From assembly GCA_032433765.1 (NCBI GenBank), contig JAVIAB010000092.1:39445718-39509717 (forward strand): DNA of 64,000 bases, given 5' to 3'. The translations under genes were made by a program, and so were the position numbers. The notes below the pieces were generated by a model, which ran no database searches, was not told the DNA's origin, and saw only the letters and a program-made list of their open reading frames with translations. This document shows positions 1 through 10,354 of the stretch, one piece after another (positions within the stretch are counted from its first letter, which is position 1; each line of letters begins with the position of its first letter). Origin of the DNA: Megaustenia siamemsis (lineage: Eukaryota; Mollusca; Gastropoda; Stylommatophora; Ariophantidae).

Positions 1-689
1 ACTTCCATTTGTGCTGTGATCTCTTCAGCAAGTCCCGCAGCGTCCAGCGACTGACGACTCCAATTCTGTGTTGGTTGATAAATCCTGTATACACCAACTA
101 AGCCTCTCGTTTTTTGGATGTCAGTACATACATATATATGTGCATAATTACATCAAAGAAGGATCATATGCAGTAGAAGCCTATATTTTTCAATGATCAA
201 ATTTACGTTTTATGTGACCGATGTATCATCACCCCACTGTATTATTGAACGATATGACCTACATAGCACCACGCCGTGCCATTATTGGATGATGAGGCTG
301 ATAATACATCTCATCGACCTGTTTATGGTTGATGTGGCTGATAAGTACATATATCTCATCGACCTGTTTATGTGTGATGTCGGTGATATAGCTTTACACC
401 GCCCCACTCTTCATGAACAAATTCTGGTACCCATTTTCGAAAGCTTGAATTAACCTCGAAGTCAAGGTGACCGAAAAAAGAAACTGACACATCGGATAAC
501 TGAACCGGACCCTTCTGGCTGGTAGCACTAACAACTCAGCTACTGCGACTTATTTGGAAGATGAGAATCAGCAAAAGACAGCAAAATCCATTGAGACCAC
601 AATGTTGAGTAACTCATAGACATAGAGTCATGATGATGCTCTGAGTGAAGCCAACACAAATGGAAAACATGTTACAATTATAAAATGAA
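1..689. other. Unannotated AT-rich stretch
   Basis: No recognisable gene or repeat. Open frames here, including one at 193-453, show no motif or domain and no codon pattern I would trust. Confidence 0.5.
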
Positions 690-850
690 AAATATCATGG
701 ATTTTTTTAGCCATGTGAACAGAAGGAAGGAACATGACTATATAGTGATAGGAGGAAACATTGAAGGAAGACGAGATAGAACGAAAATGAGAGACACAAA
801 TAGCAAACAGTTGAGAAAATGATTTTTAGAGAGTTAACTTCATAATCATA
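690..850 (+). mobile_element. Degenerate LINE family A 3' fragment
   Basis: The stretch aligns by eye with the end of the family A reverse transcriptase ORF at 3210-3380. It keeps the 'FFxHV-RRK' region, a line equivalent to IEGRRDR, and the closing asparagine-rich part. Stops and small indels are frequent. It lacks the terminal TGATGA tail, so it is an old, doubly truncated copy. Confidence 0.45.
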
Positions 851-904
851 AATAACTGTAAAGGTAGAATGTTGTTAATTACCTACATCAGCAGGTATTG
901 TACT

Positions 905-985
905 TGATAGTGGTCATGATGGTGATGATGATGATGGTGGTGATGATGAGGGTGGTGATGATGAGGGTGATTTTGATGATGGTTT
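905..985 (+). repeat. Imperfect (GATGAT/GGTGAT)n microsatellite
   Basis: About 80 bases of GATGAT and GGTGAT triplets with interruptions. Similar triplets form the 3' tails of LINE families A and C in this window, so it could be the expanded tail of a lost insertion; no LINE body is visible beside it. Confidence 0.75.
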
Positions 986-1557
986 TACTGATAATCATAA
1001 TGTTGACAGCTGTTATGGCTTATATGAATTTAGTTCAGAATTTAGTTCACCTCCAGTGGTGAAAGTTTGCTGTTACACACACATTACATCGATCAATCCC
1101 TTTCGATAAGCACGTTATGTTTGTTTACTGTAAACAGCTACACCTGCTACCATTATCAATCCATTTCTGCCTTCCCAATCTGACATCTCCACTGCGTTCC
1201 TACAATGTGTTTTTCGTTACAGAACATGTTCCCCGTTTATTCAATCCCTCGGTACATTTTACTATGAACCCATTGACATTTTACTTGACTCTTCCTTTAT
1301 GTTCGATACTTGACATCGTAGTGTATACCGTACTCTTTGTTACTTTCTTCTTTGCTTTGAAATGGTAGGTACTGGGTTGTCTTTCTAAAAACTCTAATCT
1401 CATTTAATCACGCATTGTTAAGGTTTCCTTAGTGAACGTTTTGACCGATTTTTCGACCCCATCTTGGTCCTTCTATATGTCCATTTATTCATCTATCCAT
1501 CCAATAATCGACATATCGATCCGTTCGTCAACACAACCATTTATCAACCCATTCTGC
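986..1557. other. Unannotated stretch
   Basis: Contains only short open frames such as 1117-1368, with no motif. A CCATTTATTCATCTATCCAT-like pyrimidine-rich stretch at 1475-1560 precedes the LINE fragment. Confidence 0.4.
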
Positions 1558-2035
1558 TATCCATTGTCCAACAAGAGAATAACTCTAGAGTCAAAACGGG
1601 CACTCTACAATACAATCTTCGTCATAACGTTGTGCTACCAATGCCAGTCCTGGACCCAAGATGCAAGAACAATAAGAAAAATAACCTCTACTGAGATTAA
1701 ATGTGTTAGACGAATGACAGGAAACAGTCTGAGAGATAAGATCAGAAATGAATAACTGACAAAAAGTCTAAGAATAACCCCCGCCATAGAATATATAAAG
1801 AAACAACAGATTAAATGGTTTGGCCACGTGACAAGGCAGAAAGATCAAAACAAAACACGAGACCTAAAAACATTGTGAGAATACCAGACCCAAGGGTGAC
1901 CACGAAAAAGATGGATTGACGGAATATTAGAAGCACTATGAAACATAACAACAGCAGAGGCGAACAGAAAAGCAAAAGATCGCAAATTATATCTCCTCTC
2001 GACTCTGAAATGCAAATGAGCAAGGTAGAAGAAGA
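1558..2035 (+). mobile_element. LINE family B 3' fragment (reverse transcriptase C-terminus)
   Basis: This is the C-terminal, post-catalytic part of a non-LTR reverse transcriptase. Readable blocks in order are LSNKRITLESKRALYNTIF, a CYQCQSWT line, CVRRMTGNSLRDKIRNE, a KKQQIKWFGHVTRQK line, and the closing GRPRKRW-like basic region. Stops break the frame, for example just after DKIRNE near 1753. The palm domain with the catalytic aspartates is absent, so the copy is 5'-truncated. It shares blocks with 4335-5545, 31975-32992 and 49488-49890. The family is clear by internal comparison; its clade is not. Confidence 0.8.
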
Positions 2036-2373
2036 TTCATCTATCTATACATGAATCTATCCATCTATCCTACCTATTGTCTAAACACACTCTATCTGAC
2101 TGTTTATAAGTGTCAGCCCTCTCGATTGTATATATGTAAGTATACTCGTGTGCTGGTATATATACATACATATATTTATCTAGAGAGAGAGAGATTCTTT
2201 CAAACGGGCTGTGATGAAAGCAACATTCTGCAAAGAACATGCGACGTGATAATGATGATGTTATATGTCATCATATATATATGTCTGATGACTTGACATC
2301 TACGAATATTAGAAAATTAAGATAATATAGCGAAATTATTGTGTTATAGTACAAGTGATGACTTTGAATGTTA

Positions 2374-2734
2374 AGCCTTTGAAATGTGGATATATAGAAG
2401 AATAGGTATAATTGGATGAAAAGAAAAGAAAACAAACGATGAAATCTTAAAACAACTAAAAATGAAAAGAGAACTACTAAACACAATTCAAACAAGACAA
2501 ATGCGATTTTTTGGGCCATATTAAAAATACAACAGCCTACTAAAAGTAATCTTGGAGGGGAAAATTCAGGGTAAAAGAGGCAGAGGCAGACCAAGACTAA
2601 CATGGACGAGTAACATCAAAAGATGGACAAATCAGCCTATGTTATCCTGCACCATCAAAGCAAGAGACAAAGTAGAATGGCGCTCCATGGTAGCCAACCT
2701 TCGTTGCGGAGATGGCACTCGATGATGATGATGA
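2374..2734 (+). mobile_element. LINE family C 3' fragment
   Basis: Translation gives FEMWIYRRIG, KEKKTNDEILKQLKMKREL, NTIQTRQMRFF and the basic GKRGRGRPRLTWTSN tail. All match the C-terminus of the long family C copy at 17534-19260. A stop replaces a residue after RRIGIIG, and another follows the RFFGPY region. The element ends in (TGA)n at about 2719-2734, the usual 3' tail of this family. About 360 bases survive, so 5' truncation is extreme. Confidence 0.85.
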
Positions 2735-2865
2735 AGAGTACAAATGATAATCAAAGTCGTTATATATCAGTTGTATTATTACTTGTAAAGGCATAACACT
2801 GTCCTATCCATAAGCTTTTAGATTTCTAAATGTGAAGGTAAATGATTATCATACGTTTAATATAT

Positions 2866-3440
2866 TGAAACTTTGTTAACCTTAGACGAAAGATGTACAA
2901 AAGAGGTGAGATGCAGAATGGCTCGGGCAAAAGCAGCTTTCCAAAAAATGAGGAAGATACTATGCAATCCATTTTTGACAATAGAAACAAGAAAAAGAGT
3001 TCTTAAATGTTATGTAGAGCCAGTCTTAATATATGGATGCGAATCGTGGAAAATAGGACAACAGACAAGAAAATCACTGGAGTCTGTAGAAATGTGGTTT
3101 TACAGAAGAATGTTGAGAGTGCCATGGACATCTAAGAAGAGTAATGAAGATGTTCTGAGAGAGGTCAAAGCAAAAAGAGAGCTAATTTCCAATATTAGGA
3201 AGAAACAATCATCATTTTTTGGCCATGTAATGAGAAGAGAACAACTGGAATTTATTGTAACAACTGGAAAAATTGAGGGACGAAAAGATAGAGGGAAGCA
3301 AAGAGAAAAAATAACAGACAGCTTAAGAGAATGGCTTGGCAGAAGGTCAACAACAGAAATGATAAATAGCTACCGAGATTGAAATATGTGGAGAGACATG
3401 ATCACCTATGCCAGTAGGCCCGGTACTTGATGATGATGAT
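2866..3440 (+). mobile_element. LINE family A 3' fragment with open C-terminal frame
   Basis: A 169-codon frame (2873-3382) covers the reverse transcriptase thumb and C-terminal domain. It contains [20 protein letters not shown], the [13 protein letters not shown] line, FYRRMLRVPWTSKKSNEDV and the FFGHVMRREQ motif seen in LINE tails. It then runs through a basic region to a stop and the CCAGTAGGCCCGGTACTTG end with a (GATGAT)n tail. The palm domain is missing. Its first 340 bases differ from the copy at 12265-12600 at only about nine positions by eye, so the two copies diverged recently. Confidence 0.9.
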
Positions 3441-4334
3441 GAATGTATTGTGGTAAGCTATTATACTTCACAGCACAAGACGAAAACATTAAGACGTGAG
3501 GGATGTACTGTTGTTCTGGCTTGAGATTAACCTTCACTAACTCTATGACATGTCTTCATCTAGTTGTGCCAGTTGAAGAGCATTCCGCTGAAATTGAATC
3601 CATGTTCGCTTTACCGATAAGTCACGTGCTAACCACTAAGCTACTTATATCCGTGTAAAATTCTAGATTGCAACAATAAAACTAAATTTAGCTGAAGCAA
3701 ACAAGTGATATTTCCCATGCCACATGCACGTCACAATATTTGTTACTTGATCAATAGCTCTGCTGTATTCAATGTACTCTAGCTGATCTGTTAGTAAAGG
3801 ATTTGTCATACTAAACTTTGTCCTTTCTGTTAAATTATTTTCTCTGGTTTCGTTTATCAAGGCCGATACAATGATTTCTGTTAATGCTATGGCATGTTGT
3901 TGTTTCCAGCTCTAATGCAATTAAACATCCATCAATGGACTTTCTGCTCGAGTGACTTTCTGCAAATCACGCAATGTTTGAATCTCACCGGTTATCTGAT
4001 ATAATCACTGCTATAACCGTAATGATGGCAGGGAGACATTTAGGACATTCACTATCATCAAGATTTATGCTTGTGGGTGTTGGTGGTCCATCTGTTTTAC
4101 AATATTTTGTATTTGTATTTTACCATGTCCATTGTTTTTACAGTCTTTCTTGTAATTCTGCTGTAGGCATTTTTTTCTCTGCCTAAATGCAGTTCTCTTA
4201 ACTGTTTTTGTCTTGTAAAATAGTTATATTCATGTTATTTTTTACGATGTCAGTTTTAACATACCGATAAGTGAAACATGCACTCTATTCTGATTTATTT
4301 TAAAATAAAATTCGCCCAATTCAAATGATGTACA
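3441..4334. other. Unannotated stretch between LINE fragments
   Basis: Nothing recognisable. Small open frames at 3663-3860 (minus) and 3974-4186 (plus) have no motifs. Confidence 0.45.
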
Positions 4335-5545
4335 CAATACTTCTTCTTTCCTTTCTTATTTGCCTTTCAAAGTCAATGGAGATATAATTTACGGTCTTAT
4401 GTTTCCTAGTATTTCTAATATTCCGTCAATCCTTCATTTTTGTGGTCGGTCTTTGGGCCTAGTGTTCTCGTAACGTTTATTAAAGGCTCGTTGTATTTTG
4501 ATCTTTCTGCCTTATCACGTGGCCAAACCATTTTATAAGTTATTTTTTAAATATATTCTATGGCGAGGGTTATATTCTTATTTTTTTTTCTTCTCAGTTC
4601 TTCATTCTGATCGTATCTCTCAGGCTATTTCATGTCATTCGTTCTAACACATTTCATCTCAGCAGAGGTTATTTTATTTTTGTTCTTGTATCAAGTGTGC
4701 AGGACTTGCATTGGTAGCACCACGTTGGGATGAGGAGTGTTTTGCAGAATGCCCGTTTTGACTCTAGAGTTATTTTCTTATTAGACAATAGTGATGACTG
4801 CTGTCCAATGATTTGACAAGCTTTGATGCATCTTGAGTCTGTCTCTGCTGTTTGCGAATTGTAGTTTATCACTTGACTTGCTAGGTATTTAAAATCCTCT
4901 ACTTGCTTTAGTTGTCTGCCATCTATAGTTATGTTGAAATTATGTTTCTTTTTTTTTTTGCGATATTCATGAATTATGTTTTATTGATGTTGATTTTCAT
5001 GTTGTGTTTTGTGCCTGTGTTGCTAAGACTATTTAAGTGTTCTTTGTAGGTCTACTCTTTTACATGTATTAGTGCATGATCGTCTGCAAATCGAAGCTCG
5101 ATGATCACATCTGTCTCAGATTGGTTGGCTAACTTGCATGTGTAGTGGATGTTTGTAATGAACAATAGTGTGTATAGTACACACCCTGTCTTGCTCCTGA
5201 TCCAACCTCGAAGTGGTCTGTGTAACTACTGCTGCTCTGACTGTGCAGTGGATTTTTATGTAGAGTCTTCTAATTAGGTTGGTTAGCTTTTGGCTTACAC
5301 CATATATTTGTATCTCCCATAGTTGTTCTCTATTTACTCGGTCGATTGCTTTTTTCCTGGTTAATGTACTCATTTTTTTTCAATTGTGTTATGTCGTCTC
5401 TTCTGCTAACTGTTTTAGGGTGAATAGATCTCCATTAAGTCCTTTCTTTTTTTCCGAACCCTATTTGAGAATCGCTTAACTGTAGTTCAATTATTGGTCT
5501 TAGCATTTTTGCCCTAACTTTGGCGTATGACCTTCCATGTGCCTG
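4335..5545 (-). mobile_element. LINE family B copy, palm to C-terminus, degenerate
   Basis: On the minus strand the order from 5545 downwards is a partial RT finger region (IIELQLSDSQIGFGKKE), a KKAIDRVNREQLW line corresponding to motif A and beyond, and a fragment around the GVKQGC-like zone. Then come NSQTAETDSRCIKACQIIGQ, the LESKRAFCKTLL block, and the closing WFGHVI and GRPQK-like regions. Several frameshifts separate these blocks, including near 4670 and 5116. The copy parallels 31975-32992 and extends further 5'. It is not functional. Confidence 0.8.
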
Positions 5546-5764
5546 AGAAACAATACACCTCAATGGTGAGATATTGTTCACAGTAGTAAGGGAGAGAATT
5601 CTGACAAGGGAGAAGAAACTTTAAATAATATTCTAAGCAATTAAAAAATCTACTATCACCATTGATGAATTATTGCTAGTCTTATCGTATTTTACAGGTT
5701 TTTGTTACAAAAGTTAAAAAAAAGAAATTACATTAGTTATTAAATGTCAGTACTATTGCTCTCT

Positions 5765-7565
5765 ATATTAGGGCCCTTTTCGTCTTGTCAGACGGTCTAG
5801 TGCAGGCTATTGTGTATTTTTTTCTAGGTTTTGTTTTTGTCGAACAGCTTCTCTCGTGGCTAATTCTACCAATGTTTGACAAACACACGCGGCCACAGAA
5901 TGAAAATGTCAGGCCCACCGATCCACAGGGGTTTCCATCCGTTATCATGAGTCTTTTCTCTTCTAAGTTTTGCCTTTGCACAGTCTCAAATGATGTTATA
6001 CCATTCCTTATACATGCTCTCCATGATGTGCGATCACTTGCCAGATGTTCCCAGTCATTTTAACATATGGAGAAGTCATTCAGAGATGATTTACAGATAT
6101 CTCTATATCGTAGTTTAAATCTGCCGATTTGCCAGTTTCAGTGTATTAGTTCACTATATAGTATTTGCTTGGGGATGCGCTTTTTTTTCCATTCGCTGGA
6201 CGTGCCCCAGCCATCTTAGTCTTCGACATCTGAGCATCGACACGATTGTTGGGGTCTTAGCAGGTTGCAGGACTGTTAAGTTGGTTATTTTGTCCTGTCA
6301 TTTGATGTGCATTATTCTGCGGAGACATCGCATGTATAAGACATTAAGTCTTTTTTCGTGATTTGAGTATGTTGTCCAGGTTTTAGATCCATATAATAGT
6401 GTCCTAAGCACACACGTTTGGTATATTAAGAGTTTGGTCTTTAGTGTTAGTTTCGTGTTGTTCCAAGCCCTTTCTGTGAGTTTGCCGAAAGTCGTAGATG
6501 CCTTACCAATTCGGCTGTTTATTTCACCATCAAGAGAAGTGGTTTGCGTAATTTTAGATCCAAGATACGTGAATTTCTGAACTGATTCTAGTGGACAATC
6601 TTTTAATGTGATTAATAGAGGTTTGATGTCACCTTGACTTAGTTCTACTGTTTCCTGAACACTAACTGACAGTGAAAAAAGGTCGCATGCTTTGTCCAGG
6701 TTGTTGATCAGCGATTGAAATGTGGCTTCACTATGAGTGACTAGGTCTGCATCGTCAGCAAATAACAGTTCTTTAAGTAGGACGACTTTAGTTTTTGCTC
6801 TTAGTCGTGCTAAGTTGAACAGTGAGCCATCTGAACTTGTGCGAATTTAAATATCTCCTGAGCTGTTTTCGAAGGCCTAATTTAGAAGGGCAGCAAAAAA
6901 TGTACCAAAAAGGGTGGGGGCGAGGACACATCCCTGTTTCACTCCATTGTTGCCTTTAAAACTCTCTAATGAACTCCCATGAAAGTAAATTTTATCATAA
7001 TATGTTTTTCATGAAAGGACATAATCAGCTTAATTAATTTAGGTGGGCAGCCTATGCTTTCTAACAACCCTGAAGAGCTCATCCCTATTTACTGATTCGA
7101 AGGCCTTTGTGAGATCCATAGAGGCAATATACAGTGACTTTTTTTCCGGTATTTTTCTTGTAATTGTCTAAGTGTGAAAATCATGTCTATAATTGATCTC
7201 CCGGCTCTGAAGCCGCATTGAGACTCGGGAAGAATACGTTCTGCAATTCTGTGCAGGCGTTTTAGTGTTACTCTCGCAAAAACCTTGCCGACTGTGCTAA
7301 GGAGAGAGATGCCTCTGTAGTTATTGCAATCACCCCTGTCTCCTTTGTTTTTTGTATAGTGTTATGATCTTAGCATTTCTCATATCATGGGGTATTTCTC
7401 GTTGTGTCCAGCATTTGATTAACAGTTTGTATAGATGTTGAAGTAGTACGTTTAAGTTTTCCTTTAGTACCTCTGTGGGAATGTTGTCATTTCCTGCAGC
7501 TTTTCCTCTTGAGATGGCATTTATGGCATCAGCAAGTTCGTTCATAGTAGGTTCAGCGCCAGCTC
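5765..7565 (-). mobile_element. LINE family E copy, RT domain to 3' end, degenerate
   Basis: Reading the minus strand from 7565 gives RGKAAGNDNIPTEVLKE (the RT 0 region, frame 7330-7545), then DCNNYRGISLLSTVGKVFA and CGFRAGRSIIDMIFTLRQL. Next come MDLTKAFESVNRDELF (motif A), GVKQGCVLAPTLFG near 6905-6945, FADDADLVTHSEA (motif C) near 6750 and RWLGHVQRM near 6200. These motifs sit in different frames with stops between them, so no long ORF survives. The 3' end carries a short hairpin at 5781-5794 that also occurs in the second copy at 40741-41033. The 5' endonuclease is absent. Confidence 0.85.
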
Positions 7566-7659
7566 AGACATTGTTTGATATATAGGTATTGACCAGGTTA
7601 AATATATAAACAAATATATAATAATAAATAGTCTCTATATTAGACCTAGCTATATAAGA

Positions 7660-7860
7660 CCAAGTTATAAACCAAGTAACGAACATTAAATATCTGGAAT
7701 CAACATTCTCAGAAGATGATAAAATCGAAGAAAATGGACATCCGCTGCACTATGACAAGCCAAATATTGGGTCAGCTATCCCCGTTACTTCAACACAAAG
7801 CCATACTTACTACCACCAAGAAATGTGTTATCAGTATAAAAATGTTCACTTGTATAAAAG
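7660..7860 (+). mobile_element. LINE B-like thumb-region fragment
   Basis: The frame at 7716 reads TSQILGQLSPLLQHKAI, close to ACQIIGQLSPLLSNKEI of family B at 32328-32831. The preceding bases give a KYLES... line reminiscent of FKYLGSLMT. Similarity fades after about 7850. It is probably a diverged relative of B rather than the same subfamily. Confidence 0.5.
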
Positions 7861-7984
7861 ATAGAGATGAAATGTCAGAAAAAAGGGCTTGGACTGACCA
7901 GAAAAATCAGTATAAGAAATTATATACGAGGAAAAAGTCGGCATTGAATCAATCCTACGGTACATACATCATCACATCATTAAG

Positions 7985-8372
7985 TGTCATGCTTGCTGGC
8001 GTAGGTGATCATGTTTCTCCACAACCTTCTATTTCGACAGTTATTTATCATTTCTGTTGTTCACCTTCTGCCAAGCGATTCTCTTAATTTGTCTGGTATC
8101 TTTTTTCTTTGTTTCCCTCTATCTCTTCGTCCCTCAATTTTCCGAGTTGTCACAATATATTGCAGCTGTTCCGTTCTCATTACATGGCCAAAAAATGATT
8201 GTTTCTTCCAAATATTGGAAATTAACTTTTTTTTTTGTTCGTGTGGCCTCTTTCAGAACGTTTTCATTACACTTTTAGCTATTCATGGTATTCTCAATAT
8301 TCGTCTGTAAAACAACATTTCTACAGCCTAAAGTGAATTTCTTGTCTGTTTTTCCACTGTCCATGAATGTAT
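7985..8372 (-). mobile_element. LINE family A 3' fragment (antisense), diverged
   Basis: The plus strand here is the reverse complement of the family A C-terminus, recognisable by comparison with 41043-41430. GCTGGCGTAGGTGATCATG marks the 3' end, followed by the ATTTATCATTTCTGTTGTTC and CATTACATGGCCAAAAAATG lines. The frames are broken. The 5' break is near 8372. Confidence 0.75.
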
Positions 8373-8447
8373 ATACGGAAACAAGAAATAAACATTGTTT
8401 GTCCATCTAGACAGAATGCCGTGTGATTTGTTCCCATAAAAAACATA

Positions 8448-8640
8448 TATTAAAAGAGGAGAAGGAAGAAGAGCAAGAGGCCATCTCAAAGTAAAATGGA
8501 CAAACAACATGAAAGAAACGCTACAACAACATCAATTAACAATGATTGAAGCCGCCAAACGGGCGAGAACAAGAACTTTGTATCTCCCTCGATACCAGAT
8601 TGGATACATGAGGAAGTGAATGAGGAAAAGAAAGACTACA
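8448..8640 (+). mobile_element. LINE-like 3' terminal fragment (family F)
   Basis: The translation contains KRGEGRRARGHLKVKWTNN, then EAAKRARTRTLYLPR and a stop. Such a basic GRRRARGHLKxKW stretch is typical of the very C-terminus of endonuclease-bearing LINE ORFs. A related shorter end occurs at 49345-49432. It lies beside the antisense family A fragment in opposite orientation. The parent element is not in this window. Confidence 0.5.
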
Positions 8641-9245
8641 GTTCTCTTAATTATGTTTTAATGTTCTTGTGCTTGATTTTGTGCAATTGTTGATTAAATG
8701 TACCATGCTCGCATTATTTGCAGTCCGCACAACTATTTAAGGTTATTGCAGAAACATTATCAAGCTTTCTAGACAATTTTAGATCTATTTTCTCTCAGAC
8801 AACTCTTTTGACGATGTAGCTGATATCATTTGTCCAACAAGGCATTAGTTTATCGAGGCGCTAAGTTCTGTTTTGATGGAGATGGTAAACTTTGGAAATG
8901 ATGAGGAATGGATGAGCTTGCAAATGGAAGCATCCACTTTGGACAGGCAATAAGGGATACAATTATGGGTCATTTTTTTCTGACACGAGTGTAGATGGGT
9001 TGTGAATGAAGTAAGGAGATAAATTACATTTCATCATAATACTCTCTTCGTTCTCCTGAATTTGTTCATCTTTTTCTCTCTTTCCTTGTTATGTTTGCAC
9101 TCTATTATGTTTTCAGTCTTAATCTCTCTTGATCTTTGTATTCATCGATTCCTCCTCCTGCTTTCTCCTTCTTCATTTCTCTGGTATGTTTCTTCCCAGA
9201 ATTTTCCTCTCAACTCTTCTTAACTCAAAAGTTCACAAACACACA
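8641..9245. other. Unannotated stretch
   Basis: No gene or repeat seen. A pyrimidine-rich zone (9060-9240) leads into the (TA)n microsatellite. Confidence 0.4.
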
Positions 9246-9246
9246 C

Positions 9247-9249
<3 letters not shown>

Positions 9250-9297
<48 letters not shown>

Positions 9298-9298
9298 T
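9250..9298. repeat. (TA)n microsatellite
   Basis: About 40 bases of uninterrupted AT followed by ACATATATGC. It generates spurious frames with YIYIYI runs. Confidence 0.95.
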
Positions 9299-9321
9299 GC
9301 AATTTTTTGCTAATTTTTAAA

Positions 9322-9473
9322 GCTATGCCGTGTGTTTCTGGCATGGATCTGTGTGTTTAATGTGTGTATAGTTTACTTGCTATACCTGATGAAAGTTTTG
9401 CCAAAACGTTGTAGTTTGCTTGTCTATTAGTGTAGCCGCTCAATAGAACTTTAAGTTTATTTTATATGTCACG
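9322..9473 (+). repeat. Dispersed repeat X, copy 1
   Basis: A block of about 150 bases shared with 14008-14160: AGCTATG, GTGTGTTTAATGTGT, a CCTG(A/C)TGAA(A/G)G line, GCC(A/G)AAACGTTGTAGT, and an AT-rich end ATGTTTATTTTATATGT or close to it. It does not code. The GCCGAAACGTTG core with a preceding CTGCTGAAGGC is also present in reverse at 53060-53155. It probably marks the end region of an undetermined transposable element. Confidence 0.65.
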
Positions 9474-10354
9474 TATTATCCATGAGTTTGTTACTTGCTC
9501 TCCGAATCGGCTGTGAGGTGCCTGCCTTTCAGGAACAAATAATTGACGTACAGTAAGGGTTTAAAAAAAAGGTACAATAGACCCAACCAGCAAGATAAGA
9601 ATTGGTATATTCGCGGTTTTAATTTTGTTGAGAAGCTCTTGTCGCTCTGACGAATATGTTTATCTGTGAGAAACCAGACTCACACTCATCAGTTGTAGAA
9701 CTGGGGATGCTGTTGAGTGTGTTTATGATCTGCAGTAGTAAGCCAACATTATCTTCACTATCAGGAAGTCACGAAATTCACTTAATGCGTGCCTTTATGA
9801 AAATATAAACCTCACAGGCAAAATCCCAACTCTCTATCTCTGAATGTAACATAACCATTCTTGCATTGTTGTTTCTATACAAAACGCTATTTTTCAATCG
9901 ACGTTTCAAGCTGTTATAAAACACTATATGATCAAGAAAAAGATTAATATTTATTAATTTATTAATTTTAAATTCTTTTCTTAAAAATTACTCCTTTAAA
10001 ATTCAAATTTACAACTTTTTGTCCAGCTTCAAGATAAGAATGTTCACTATGTTTTTACTGTCTTAAAATAACAACCTAAAGTAGGAGATCTGTTTTTTTT
10101 TTTAATTTATAAAACGAGACAACACTCCTCGTTTCAATGTGAAAATCAAAAGAGCGTTGCAATTTTACTTTGCAGCCAGTATTCAGGGAGTGTCGATTAC
10201 TGGATACCGTAACTAATCTTTTTACACATTTTTTTGGTTACAGTACCAAGCTGTAGATATAATTACAATAGTCTCTGATTCATAACATGCAAGTTTGCAA
10301 ACGATAGTTGTTAATTACTTTTAATTACGTTAAAAATATACTCTTCGTAGTCGA
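9474..10354. other. Unannotated AT-rich stretch
   Basis: No recognisable feature. Homopolymer runs of T and A are common around 9940-10110. Confidence 0.45.

Noticed and set aside
9129..9360. Frames rich in YIYIYI near 9129, 23376, 24264, 34349, 62401
   Set aside because: They are translations of (TA)n microsatellites.
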